Positions 36,869-48,575 of a DNA stretch of 64,000 nt are shown here, piece after piece. Position numbers and translations under genes: made by a program. The number at the start of each line of letters is the position of its first letter. Position 1 is the stretch's first letter. The notes under the pieces were generated by a model. It was not told where the DNA came from and ran no database searches. It saw only the letters and a program-made list of their open reading frames with translations. This stretch comes from Pseudocercospora fijiensis CIRAD86 (lineage: Eukaryota > Ascomycota > Dothideomycetes > Mycosphaerellales > Mycosphaerellaceae). The DNA is taken from the NCBI RefSeq assembly GCF_000340215.1, contig NW_006921532.1:1281337-1345336 (forward strand), read 5' to 3'.

Positions 36869-37214
36869 TGTTACAGTTACTTGCGACAGATCGTTAAGTG
36901 ACTTCTTATTACGTACAAGCCGAGGCTTCTTTAAAGAGGCTAATATAAGCGGGAGGCAGAGACAGAATAATTAGTATAAAGGTAATTCTAATTAGTAAGT
37001 AGGTAATATAAGTTGAACGCCTCGAGCTATAAGGGCATTCCGGCGTTCCTAAATACAAAGGAGATATCTTGTCTATAGTCGTAAGCGACGTAAGCGACGC
37101 TATCGCTCTCGACCGCTCCTATCGCTCCTAGTAAGATAGAGCGATAGCTTAGCCTACTAGTCTTAGCGTCGCTCTAAGATTATATAAGGACTCTAACTAA
37201 TCAGATCCGTAACA
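36869..37214 (-). repeat. Family C 5' LTR
   Basis: 346 bases with intact TGTTAC and GTAACA ends, followed by CATAC. Confidence 0.9.
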
Positions 37215-37219
37215 CATAC

Positions 37220-37249
37220 TAATTACGTGTAGCCTCTTTAGCCCTAATA
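37220..37249 (-). repeat. Family B 3' LTR, second part (copy 2)
   Basis: The remaining 30 bases of the split LTR, ending CCCTAATA. A purine-rich tract (AGAAGGGAAG on the minus strand) lies directly inside it. Confidence 0.8.
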
Positions 37250-38535
37250 TACGCTTCCCTTCTAAAGGCCGCGCCCTCGTAGCCGGTCTTGTTCTAATCT
37301 CTATCGCTACTAACTTAGTAGGTCTAATAAGCTGCTTAATCCGCGCTAAATTGAATACGCAACTACCGATTATATAACTATATTAAACCTTACCTTCTAA
37401 TATAATATCTAACTCTAACTACGCTATCCTTATATATAATAAAGTAAAGGGATATAAAGCTACAAGAATTAAGGACTATCGACTAATTACAATACGAGCG
37501 TAACTTCCTTGCTATAATAGGTAGGTGTACGGGGTATTGTAGCACTGCCCCCGTTCTAAGTAATATCGTACCGAGTTCTCTACGTCTACTCTTAAAAGAC
37601 CTAGAACTGTCCGCTTCCGAGGGTTGTCCGTTCCGAGGGATTGTTCTTATTATTATAAGGGCTATTATTGTTCGTAGTTTCGCTAGCCCTAATTAGTTAG
37701 GTTTAGTAGCCTTTAATTGTTAATCTTATCTTATCTTTCAAAAAACACAGCTCGTCTAGTTTCTATAGGTAAAGGCTATTGTAAGTGTAGTAGTAGAGGT
37801 TCGCCTCGCTTAATAGATTAGATAGATCGAGGAGTAACCTATTGTCCGCAAGATCGACCCCGGCTAGCTTAGCTCTATAGTTTTGCCCTTAGTTAGTTAG
37901 TCTATTAAGCTACTTAATCCTTTTAAGCCTTAATATTTTAACTTAGCCTCAAAGTTTTAATTAAACCTTTAATAGGCTCAATCTTTTAACTTAGTTAGTA
38001 TAGTGCCTTAGGCTCGCAGTATAGGTAAGGTTGTCTTCGTAAGTATAGCGACAATAGCAAGTAATATTAATAATAGCGGCGCTAGTCGTCTTAGCGCCAA
38101 CTTTACCTTACTTCTAATTTCCTTCTTTAACTAATAACAACTCGGCAACACCGTTACTAATATAGCTATATCCTTCCTTTCTTAAATAGTAACACACTCC
38201 GCAACACTGTTACTAATATAGCCGCGCCGGCCGCGCCGTCGTTATTATTACTATCGCTATTTACGCGCGCGCCGTCCTCGTAGATCGCCTAGGCCTTAAG
38301 GCCTCGATAGAATAAAGGAATAAGAGGGGGACCTATAGGGCGCGTTAGTAAAGAGGTAGAGTCCTTAAAAGAGCAGGCAATTAGTTAATTAACGCGTCGT
38401 AGCGCGCCTAGTATAGTCTTATTGTCCTAGTTTGCCGGCCTCTAATTAGTTAGCTAATAGCACCCCGGGGGTAGCATTGTCCTAGGCCTTAATAGTGACA
38501 TTATAAGCTTTTGGCCTTCTTCTTGTTCTTTACGC
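37250..38535. other. Family B region between chromodomain and 3' LTR
   Basis: RIP-degraded sequence with no convincing frame on either strand. A short duplicated stretch (both copies containing GTTACTAATATAGC) lies at about 38,140-38,225, followed by a GC-rich run (GCCGCGCCGGCCGCGCC). Confidence 0.5.
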
Positions 38536-38539
38536 TAGT

Positions 38540-41500
38540 CTAATACTTATCTAACAACTCGGTTATATCCTTAAAGGATCCTTTAGCTTCCTATAAGTCC
38601 TATTTAGGTAAATAGCCTTGCTACCTTAGGAGGTATTCCTTCTTGCCTTTCCTAGTCCGGTGCTATAGGATACGTTCTATAGACTACAGCTCTTCGCTAT
38701 TAGCTAGTATATCCTCGGATTTAGTAGGTGCTTTATCCCCTTCGCGTAGGTAGTACGGCTTAAGGAGGGATATATAGAAGGTGTTATAGATAGTATAATA
38801 AGGTAGAAGCTATAACTAGTAAGCCTGTATGCCCTTAGCTTCTCGAATGCGGAATAGGCTAATATATCTTAGTGCGAGCTTAGGCCTTGTTTTACTATTA
38901 GGTAATAGGTATTTGCGGATACGGAGGTTCTTAGTGCTTAGTATAACTAGGTCGCCTTACTTAAAGGTTATTAGTATATAGTGTTTGTTATAATAGGTCT
39001 TTTAGTACTCTTAAGCCTTCGTTAACTTCTCGGCTATCTTAGTATAGATTTCTCGCATCTTTTGAACCCTCTTAATAGCTGCTAGTGTCTTAGGTGTTAG
39101 TACTTAACGCGCTTCCCTTTCCTTACGCTCGGCCTCGAGCAATAGGGGGTCTTATAGCATCGCAGCGTTCTAGCCCATTATAGCTATATATAGTAATACC
39201 TTAGTTAAAGAGTGGACACTGTTATTGTATACGAATTTAGCTAGTTATAGAAGGTTGACTAAGTCGTTAGGATTCTCGTTAATATAGCTGCGTAGGTATT
39301 GCTATAGAGTAGCATTCTGCCTCTCTGTTTAACCGTTAGTCTATAGATAGAAGGCTGTTAATAGCCGATGCTTTAGTCTCAGCTATAGGCATATTTCGCT
39401 CTAATAGTGCGATATGAATGTCGAGCCCCTGTCGGAGACTATCCCCTTAGGGGTTCCCTAATAGGTACAGAAGATGTTAGTCTATAGCGCCTCTGCTATA
39501 TTAATAGCAGTCTAATCCTTGCGCGCCGGGATGTATCGAGCGCCTTTAGTAAATCGATCTACTACAATAAGGATAGCATTATATACGTCCTTGCTGCTCC
39601 TACGTTTAGTAGGTAGAAGGCCTATAATAAAATCTATTATAAGCTTAGCAAATAGCTTCTTTAGAACAGGGAGTAAAGACAACTCGCTAAATAGTAAGTG
39701 CTTTAGTGCTTTAACTCGTTAATATACGGTATACGTGTTTACGTAGTCCTTTATATCCCGCTTACTATTTAGCTAGTAGTATGTACGCGATAGTAGCTCG
39801 TACGACCTCTCTATACTATAGTAACCGGCAAGCTTACTATTATAGTGTCGCTTAAGAAGTTCTTGTCGGATCGAATGTTTAGCGGGGATATAGTATCTGC
39901 CCTTGAACTTTAAATAACCTTTATTATCGATCGACTAATTGTTACTCTTACTAGATCGAGTCTTTCGCCTACTTACAAGCTTATCGATACGTTTAGTAGC
40001 AAAGGCGTCCCTCTGCTAAGCATATAACAGCTTATCTATAAACGATTGACTATCCCTATTTGTAAGGTTATTTAATAGCACCCTCGCTATTAAACGAGGT
40101 ACGCATTATATGCATCTAATAGCACTAGCAGCCGGATTAACTGCATTAGTGCTTTAATCGCTATTACTATATATAGCGATATCGACTAGGGAGTTATTAT
40201 AACTTCTCCTATCTGTGTCCTTAGCTCTTGCCTTAATACGTACTATTAATATAGCAAGAGCATTAATATGCTTTAAGCCGTCGCGGAGTCTAGTAAGCCG
40301 CTTATCCTACGCTTACTTATTAATAATACGGGCTATAGCAATCTTATGCTATAGGGTTAGAAACAATAAATTAATAGATTGCTAAGTCCCGCTGTCGTAA
40401 TTAGGTCGCCTCGATAGGCTATTAGTAGGGTTGCTTACGCCTAGCCGATATAATATATTAAAATCAAACCTAGCGAGGTAGACGGCCTATCTAGCCTATC
40501 GACCTATAACCCTAGTAACCTTCGTAATTCTACGGAGGTTGTTATAGTCTGTATAGACCTATATTGTATATTAAGCCCTATCGAGGTAGTGCCTCTAATA
40601 CTTAAAGGCCTCGATAATAGCTAGGAGCTCTTACTCGTAGGTCTCGTAGCGACGTTTAGCATTAATTATCTTCCTTAAGAAGAAGGCAATCGGGTACTAG
40701 TAGGTATTATTAGCCTACTGTAATATAATAGCTAATACAGCGAACTGTAAAGCGTTAGTCTCAATTCGGATCTGTTTGCTTAGTACGAAATAGTGCAATA
40801 AGGGGACTTTAGTAAATCGCTTCTTTAGACCGTCAAAAGCGGCTTGTGTTTTGTTAGTCTACCTAAACTCTCTAGAAGGGTTTGCCTTAGTCTTAGTAAG
40901 CTTAGTTAGGGGCATTATATGCCGTAAATAGCCCTTAATAAAGCGACGGTAGAAATTAGTAAAGCCGAAGAACGATTAAAGCTCCTTAATACTAGTAGGT
41001 ATTAGCTACTTAGTAATAGTCTTAATCCGATTAGGATTAGCCTTAATACCCTCGGTTAATACGAGGAAGCTAAGGAAGGACACCTCTTTAGTAGTAAAGG
41101 TACATTTAGAGGGTTTGCAGTATAAGCTATAGGCCCTTAGGCGATCGAGTACCTTACGGACTGTAGCCTAGTATTCCGCAATGTTAGGAGAGTGTATATA
41201 AACTAGGATGTTATCTAGGTAAACTATATAGAGGTAATCTAATAGGCCTAATAGGGCCCGATTAATATAGGACTAGAATATAGCAGGGGCATTAGCTAGC
41301 CTAAATAGTATAACTAAGTACTTAAAATAGCTATAGCGAGTACGAAAGGCTGTCTTCTATTTATCGCCCTTGCGAATACAGATGCGGTAATAGGCGTCCT
41401 TAATGTCTAATATAGTATAGTAGTAGGTACTAGAAAGGCGGTCGAGGGTCTTATTAATAAGCGGAAGTAGATAGCGGTCTTTAATAGTAACAGCGTTAAG

Positions 41501-42850
41501 CCCTCTATAATTAATATATAAACGCAGGCCGCTATCCTTCTTTAGCACGAACAGGATAGGTGCACTAGCAGGGCTGTTACTATATCGAATTCGACTATTA
41601 GCTAGGTTTTCCTCTAAGTACTTACGTAGTATAGCAAGCTCTCGTTTACTAAGGTTGTAGAGGGGACTAAAAGGGACCTCTTTACCCTCTATAATGTTAA
41701 TCTTATAATCCGTCTCTTTAAACATAGGCAACGTCGATGCTAGGTAGTGTTTAAATATATTAATATAGGTCTCTCGAATAGGCTCTAGTATACGCTTAAG
41801 CTATTTAGGATCTATGCTATTAGGGGGCACTAGTTTATCGTTATTACTACCGAGCAGGTCGGCAGTTAGATTAGCTAAGGCGGAGGCTAGTATTAGGTTG
41901 CTAATAAACAGGACCCTAATATTATTAGGACACTCGCTAATATCGATGTGTTTAATGTCCTCTCTTCTAGCGATTCCAAATCGCTATTATTAACTGCCTA
42001 AGTCTATAACTACAGCATAGTGCTTAAGAACAGGGTTGCTAATAACAATAGTAGCTCCCCTATATAGGTAGTCTATATCTACTACGTAGGCAGTAAAGTC
42101 TAGTAGGCGTTCATTTCCGAGGTCGTCCTTTAGAGCTATAGGAACATAGTAGGCCCTATAGGTTAAGTGCCGAGCGTTATTAAACCAAGTAAGGGTTAGC
42201 AGGTTAGTCCTCGGCAGTTGTCGAAGGCCTAATTGCTTAGCTAGGCGATAGCTAATAAGGGCACTAACTAAATTTCCTAGATCTAGCATAACCTTAGTTT
42301 AATAGCTAGTACCCTTCGTGTCCTATACAAGGCAGGAGCGTATTATAGCTAGCACAATGTCGATAGTCTTACGCCGTACGAGGCTAAAAGTTAGTGCGGC
42401 GCTTATTCTTTTTTCGAAGGGCCGATAGGGGTAGTATTAGCGGCTAAAAGGTACTTACGGTGCTTAGCGGCGGCACGGTCGATTCGGGCCTAGTCCTTAG
42501 GTTTGTCGCATTAGCCTAGTAGATAGCTAGTGCTGTTATAATTGAAGCATTTCAATCTAGTTAGAGGGTTGCTATAGCCGCTATTGCTGCTATTGTTAGT
42601 TAAGCGATTAGTACTATAGGGATACGAGCCCCTTCTACGGCCCCTATCGCGGCCTCCTCTATATAGCCGCCGGCTACGGCTTCTTCTACGGTCGTTATTA
42701 CTATTCCTATTGTTAGTATTGTTATCTTAGTAGGAACCTTAGTTTCCTCCGCGGCTACGGTTGCTACGATTGCTAGTAGGTCGGATCCTTAATTCTAGTC
42801 GTTACTAGAGCTAGATAGCTCGTTTAGTAGTTTCGACTTCGACTATAAAT
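38540..42850 (-). pseudogene. Family B pol relic (copy 2)
   Basis: On the minus strand from right to left: a zinc knuckle near 42,490-42,560 (CFNYNSTSYLLG, with Cys and His replaced by Tyr), a protease fragment at 41,990-42,289 whose catalytic triad reads DLG (NLVSALISYRLAKQLGL follows), and reverse transcriptase at 41,357-41,731 with LRLYINYRGLN and LDIKDAYYRI. Then come RNase H, an integrase core at about 39,400-39,700 (IVVDRFTKGARYIP, IVSDRGSTF), and a chromodomain at about 38,540-38,700 (KGKKEYLLR, QGYLP, FKDITELLDKY). The chromodomain marks it as a chromovirus. Stops are mostly TAG. Confidence 0.85.
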
Positions 42851-43521
42851 TAAATGCGTATAAGATTAGCCTGTTTAAACACACGGCGGCGGTCCAATTT
42901 AAGGACTAATTCCTATCTCAATTTAGGGCGTATTTCGCAGATCTAGATAGAATTAGTTTTAGTCGGAAGGTCGTCTTCGAGGGTCTTTAAATAGGCCTTA
43001 AATAAGCGAGCCGATTAATTAGTCTTTTGTTTAGCTCGAAGGTACTAGTCCTAAGCGTATTATTGCCTTAGTATAGGGTTTCTAAGGGTATCTAGTATAA
43101 TAGTTTTGTAGGTCTGCTACTAAATAGCAGTCTAGTTATTAAGGGAATCAAAATGGTTATCCTAGGTGCGTTTTAGGTCGCCGTTAATGTACTATATAGT
43201 ATAGACGACTAGTGAATAGTTATTTAGTAGAGCCCTTAGCGCGTTTCGTTAGTTAAGCTTATAGTTACGAATATAGTCGTTATATTGCTTTCGACTAGAG
43301 CTATTAAATACGGTGCAGTCCTTAAGTTTAGCATCCTTCTTCTAGACTAGGACTAATAGTAAGGAAGGCCCTGCTATCGGCTTAGTATTAGTTATTAGGG
43401 CCTCCTAAAGGCGGCGAATTTCGAGGAGGTTATCCTTTAGCTATTGTTCTTAACGTAGGGCAGTAAGCCTGTTTTAGGTAGCTTCTTAGAGTCTCCCTAC
43501 TAGTTAGGGGCTAAAGGCTAG

Positions 43522-43755
43522 CTAGCTATATCGTCGATTGACAATATTGTTAAGAATGTCGTTAATAGGCAATTCTAGATTATTACCTAGAATTATAGGT
43601 TCTTCTTTAATAGGCTCTCCGGTAGGCTCTTTAGCGGGAGGCACTTTAGTAGGCACTTTAGCGGGAACTATGCCACTAGCGTTGTTATTGCTAGCGCTGC
43701 TAGCGGCAGCACGGTTGTTGTTTCGTAATAAACCGGCTATTATAAGGGGTAACAC
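43522..43755 (-). pseudogene. Family B gag N-terminal fragment (copy 2)
   Basis: A 77-residue open piece starting MLPLIIAGLLRNNNRA, with Lys-Val-Pro repeats and the end NDILNNIVNRRY. It matches the copy 1 fragment at 10,998-11,222. The plus-strand frame over the same bases is a mirror and not a gene. Confidence 0.6.
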
Positions 43756-44008
43756 TAATAATGTATTATAGGCCCCTAAGATGCGGATATAGCGGAATTA
43801 GTAGATATCGGCTTAGTGCGATTGACTTAGTATAATAGGCCGTATAGAAGACCTTGCTTAATAATTGGTACGGTTATTCTAATAGAATAGTGCGTATAGA
43901 TCCCGCCTCGGGCGCGATATAGTTAGATTAACGGTTTTCGTAGCTATACCGCTAAAAGCTTGAAATAAGGACTATCTAGCTACTACCCTTAAAGGATAGA
44001 TCGAATAC

Positions 44009-44207
44009 TATACAAGAAGGGTTATATTAGCAGGTAGATAGGGTAGTAGTAAATTAGTATAGTATTCGATAAGGATTTAGGAGGAGAGGGAGGAAGGTAG
44101 GAGAGTTAGCCTAACGCTAAGCGCTAAGCCCTGCCTAAGGCATTAAGACCCTAGCTTTACTCGGCCTAGTTACATGCTAATTACGTATAGCCTCTTTAGC
44201 CCTAACA
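44009..44207 (-). repeat. Family B 5' LTR (copy 2)
   Basis: 199 bases; TATACAAGAAGGG start and CCCTAACA end on the plus strand, followed by CCTAG. Confidence 0.9.
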
Positions 44208-44212
44208 CCTAG

Positions 44213-45035
44213 TCGTATAGCTAGGGAAGTAATAACGTTGTATTATTATACTAGCACCGCCGGACTATAGATTGCTAGTATAAAGCGTTATAAAAACGGC
44301 TTGAAACAGAGGCATGCACCTAAACTAGGTCGTAATTGAGTCTAGTCGTGCCTCGTCTAGCGGCATTTTATACTCGTTAATTCTGCCGGTTATCTAGTTA
44401 TAGTACCTAGTAAGCACTTTTCCTTCTATCTTTCTAGTCGCTTAGAAGTAGATTAGGTAGGTTAAGAAGGTAGGGGATGCCGTCTATTATAGCGTTAATG
44501 TGCTTGTTGTTAACCGAATAGTTTAGTATTCGCCGGAAGTAGTCCTTACCCGCTGCTAGAATAGTTAATGCGCCTTTAAGGTTGATAAACGAGGACTAAG
44601 ATAACGGATTAGCATTATTGTCTTAGCTGCTAGGTTAGACGGTCTGTTGTTGCTAAATAGCATTGCTATAGATGTGTTAAAGGGCGCGATAATACTCTTG
44701 TCTCGTTGCGTCGCTAGCATTTGTAGAGGGCAATAGAATACCGAATAGGTTAATTTGTATTAGCGTTAATATTAGCATTGCCGGTAGCGGCGCCGGTTGG
44801 TAGCGTTGCTATACCTATATACGCTTTATTATCTCGTCTTAGTCGTTGTCGTTGTCGCTATAAAGTGTTTATAAACAGTCGTCGAAGAAAAAGCTACCTT
44901 CCGAAGCAGTAGGCGTAGAGGTAGACTACCCCGCTATAAACCCCTGCTAGCGCTGCTGCTCCTACTAGGTGTCTGTATATTAGCAACTCGCGCTAATTAG
45001 CTCGACCTACTTTTACCCCTGTTCTACCCCTAACC
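44213..45035. other. RIP-degraded sequence between family B and the second MULE relic
   Basis: Strongly depleted of CA and TG. No protein motif was recognised. Confidence 0.4.
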
Positions 45036-48000
45036 TCGAGTTGCTAGTAACTCCCCTAATAAATTTAGTTAAAATATGCTTTAAATTCTAAAGGGCTTTA
45101 GGAATATAGTAATTTCTACTAAGGTTGCTAGCGATAACTTAATAAAGCCAAAGTTAACGTATAGTATAGCCGTTGCGCTAAATTCGAGGTATATCTACTT
45201 ACTCTTACCCTTATTGTCTATTGCCGCTATATCTACCGCTACTATGTCTACTGCCGCTGCCGCTACTAAAGGTCCTACTATTAAACACTCGTTGCCGTTC
45301 TTCTAATAGAAATCGGCGGTCTCTAATAAAGGTAGACGCTTCCTCGTAACTTAGTTATAATATATCGATTAGCGACTGTTATAGTATATATTGTCGGAGG
45401 TTTAACGGCTACGGCGTAGGTATATAAGCGGCGATTATTAAGTAACGAAGACCGCTTAGTATAGCAGGCGCATATAGAAGTCGCTATTAGTAAAGGATAT
45501 AGCGTATAACGTCTGTTAAACTGCTGTCGTTTAAAGAAGGTATATTATATCGATAGGTGCTGTCGCCTACGGCGTATATATTCTAAAGTACCGAGTTAGT
45601 AACCTGCGTAGGTTTAAATAGCGACGGCGGAGGTTGCTAGAAGGAAGGCGGAGGAGGTTAGTAACTATATCTATACTAATTAGTATAGAGACTAGTCGCT
45701 ATATACTCTAGTACGCGTTAAGTGCCCTCGCCTAGCGCGAATAAGTCCCTTACCTATCGCGGTTATTATACTTAGTAAGGTTATTATTGCTAGTAGTAGT
45801 AGTAGTAGATTAATAGTAAGGCGCCTACGCCTATATCGACCTATGCCTATTAAATAGCAAACAATATGCTATCGTTATATTGCTATTAATATTGCTAGAG
45901 CTATTGTAATAGCTCTGCCGCCGCCGATAGGCGCATATATTTAGTATAATACTGCTTAGTAATGTCGTCTCGATAGGTTAATAGTAGGTGCGCTAGTACT
46001 ACTGTTTCCGCCTTCTTAATCTTCTAATAATAGTTATAAGTAATATTCTCGATAAGGCTACGAATTAGTAGGTAACGGTCCTTTAATATAGTGCTAGTAA
46101 TAGCGTTAACTTCCTCGGCCTTATCGTCTTTATATAGGTTATTGTCGTCTGCGAGCTACTCGCTATAAGTCTTCGGCGAGTTAATATCGCTATTAAAGCT
46201 ATTAGGGTCGAAGAAACGGTTAATATAGCAATCTACCTATCTAGCCGTTATACTATCGCCTAATATCTCTCGATTATGCTAAATATGCCGACACGGTTAG
46301 TGCTACTGCTTCTAGAAGAAGCACTAGTATATATCGGGGAGTTAGTTATCGAGTTGTAGTTAATATTATGTCTAATTTAGAAGCCCGGCATAAGCGCGCT
46401 TCTAAGCGAGTCGATATTGCTTAGCAATAGCGGTTTAAAGACAGTATAGCAACTCGTGGAAGCGCTTACTACTACTATTCAATCTAGTAAATATAGGAAG
46501 CAGGTTATCCTTTGCCGCCTCCTTCTTTGTATTATTATGCTATCTCTTATTAATCTCTAGTATATATGTAAGGGTGCCGGCGAGCGAGAAGTTAGCCTTA
46601 ATCGACTTAGTATTGCTCTTGAAATCGGCGTAGTACGCCTCGACTAGACTAGTTATACGCGCCTAAGCAACGACAGTTAGCAATTACACTTAGAAGAGGA
46701 GGTTATAGTAGTTATAGTAGTCTTATACGCATTAATAAGGGGTTGCTCCTCCGTTCCTTAACCGTCTATATCTAGGCGTACTTAGCGGACTATTCTCGTA
46801 ACAAATACGAGTACAACTCGTCGTTCTTGCCGTCCGGTAGAGCGTTAATAGCCTATTATATTCTAACCTTAACCTCCTTATTAGTCTCTATATATAACGA
46901 TACCTAAACTAGCTTCTTATAGACTGCCTTATATCGACTTTTAAGTAGAAATTTGCGGCAAATAGTCTATAGTAAGTGCCGTATACAAAGATAAGTCCTA
47001 ACTAGTAGAAATATCTCTCGGATTGCTATCTGTTCTAAAGCCGAGTTATTAGTAATAGTGTATTATAACAACTAACTACTAGGTTTACTATAGTTAGCCT
47101 AAGAAGCTAGATAATGTAGTGCCTGCGCATAGACCTAACTATACTTGCTTTTAAGCAATATATATACTACTAGACGCTAGCGTATATTGTCGTTAGAAAT
47201 AAGGATATTAAACAACTTCTAGTCTATTTAGTTAACTTCGTACATATTGTCTAGTAGTATCAATTTGCTATACTTCTTTAGTAGCTTAATGCCTTCTTCT
47301 ATAGCCTATACGAAGCCTCTCCTAATACTATCCTTTGTTAAGACACTAAATAATTAACAATATAATCTATACTCTTTTGCTACCGCTATAATACCCTATA
47401 ATTGAAGCTTAGGATCGTCTCGTTCGGCTAGCATCGTAAACCGCTTGTCTCGGTTGTAATAGGGCGACTTCTTAGCGGCATTATATAGTAAACCGATATC
47501 GAGATAAGGGACACCGAGATTAGGTCTATATTAGCTATTAATAGCGTCGTACGTCCGCCTCGCCTATAGCGAGTAGTCTATTTGCTTCTTAACCTTATCT
47601 TTAACTAGTTAATAGACCTTGCGGCTATTAAGAAGGTCGAGATTATAGGTATATATATTAGCGGTTATATAACGACGAATACTAACCTTTCTAGTAGGCT
47701 CGTTCTAGCGGTATTCTACTATTATAATAAAGCTAATAGAGCACTCCTCTTCTAGTAGTTTAAAGGCTCTTCTATCCTTAATACTTACTACTTCTCGATT
47801 TAGCTTGTTACGGCGCTACCTTTCTATATAATAGTAGTATACCTTCTTATAGTATATACTATCCGTACTAGGCTTGCCTAGCTTCTTAGTAGACCTCCTA
47901 GTGTATTGATTACTATATAGGCTCTATATTAATTTCTAGCCTTCCGTATCGGTATTAATGTCTTTTATAAGGTTAAAAACTCGCTAGCGAAGCTGTTTAA

Positions 48001-48050
48001 GGTTACTAATACTACTAGGCGTAGATAGGTCTATATTAGTAACGTTATGC
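45036..48050 (-). mobile_element. Second Mutator-like transposon relic
   Basis: The minus-strand frame begins near 48,046 and shows an N-terminal charged region, a catalytic segment LLDNMYEV with WKLFNIL-type context (about 47,180-47,260), and ARITSLVEAYYADFKSNTKSI (about 46,600-46,690), which matches the MULE TTS.VE..H..LK motif. Stops are RIP-type TAG and TAA. It is a different family from the MULE at 25,969. The outer ends are uncertain: a possible inverted-repeat pair is GAGTTGCTAGTAACTC near 45,036 and the palindrome at 48,159-48,178, but no target duplication was found. Confidence 0.6.
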
Positions 48051-48158
48051 AATATAGGGGATATAGAATAGGAAATGTAGAAGGAATTTGGGAACAGCAG
48101 AGATAGTGGCAATGCCAAGATTACGATTTGTATTGGGTTTAGCGGGGCTTGGTATGGT

Positions 48159-48178
48159 TAGAGTTGCTAGCAACTCTA
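48159..48178. repeat. Perfect 20-base palindrome at the repeat/gene border
   Basis: TAGAGTTGCTAGCAACTCTA reads the same on both strands. It lies in non-RIP sequence about 100 bases outside repeat block 2. Confidence 0.8.
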
Positions 48179-48575
48179 GGTGCCCCGTGCGGGCCCCACA
48201 GTTGCTGGTATACAGACACTCCTCCCACTGACCATAGTAAATGGCAGTAGAACACGATATACAGCACGACAATTGTTTCGCAATCGGCATTCGCTATCCA
48301 CAAAGGCGAATCCTTCGAGAACAGTGCTAATATCGTTCGCGCGCCGTTATAGCGGTATGTGAACGAAAGATGGAAGGTTACAAAGCTAACCGAGGGGCCG
48401 TTTCATCCGCATATTTTGGACGTGGACTGTGCCCGCTGCTTCTTGCTTTTCGGATCCTCCCACCTTGAAACTGGGCAATGGGATACTGCAGACTCAGAGT
48501 CTCGAAACTCTGGATCTTGGTAGTCTCACTTCTACGTGCTAGTAGAGGGCGAGGACACGCATTGGAGCGCACAGC
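48179..48575. other. Intergenic region / promoter of the SH3BGR-like gene
   Basis: Normal composition; no gene or RNA was recognised. Confidence 0.4.

Larger units (their letters stand above)
30306..37214 (-). mobile_element. Family C Ty3/Gypsy chromovirus nested in the family B LTR
   Basis: A 6,909-base element with two 346-base LTRs (30,306-30,651 and 36,869-37,214) and a perfect 5-base duplication CATAC (30,301-30,305 and 37,215-37,219). LTR ends are TGTTAC...GTAACA, a perfect 6-base inverted repeat, with the left copy RIP-changed to TATTAC...GTAATA. Gag-pol reads on the minus strand, and a polypurine tract (GGAGGGGGATAG on the minus strand) lies directly beside the LTR at 30,652, confirming orientation. 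A plus-strand accessory frame lies at about 30,760-31,210. It is the youngest insertion in this nest. Confidence 0.9.
30139..44207 (-). mobile_element. Family B Ty3/Gypsy chromovirus, copy 2, carrying a nested family C element
   Basis: Target duplications CCTAG at 30,134-30,138 and 44,208-44,212 define the ends. The right (5') LTR is 44,009-44,207. The left (3') LTR is 30,139-30,305 plus 37,220-37,249, split by family C. On the minus strand the internal order is gag (about 42,840-43,760), zinc knuckle (about 42,490-42,560), protease, reverse transcriptase, RNase H, integrase (about 39,400-39,700) and chromodomain (about 38,540-38,700). About 1.25 kb without recognised coding then leads to a purine-rich tract next to the 3' LTR. 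All frames are broken by RIP. Confidence 0.9.
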
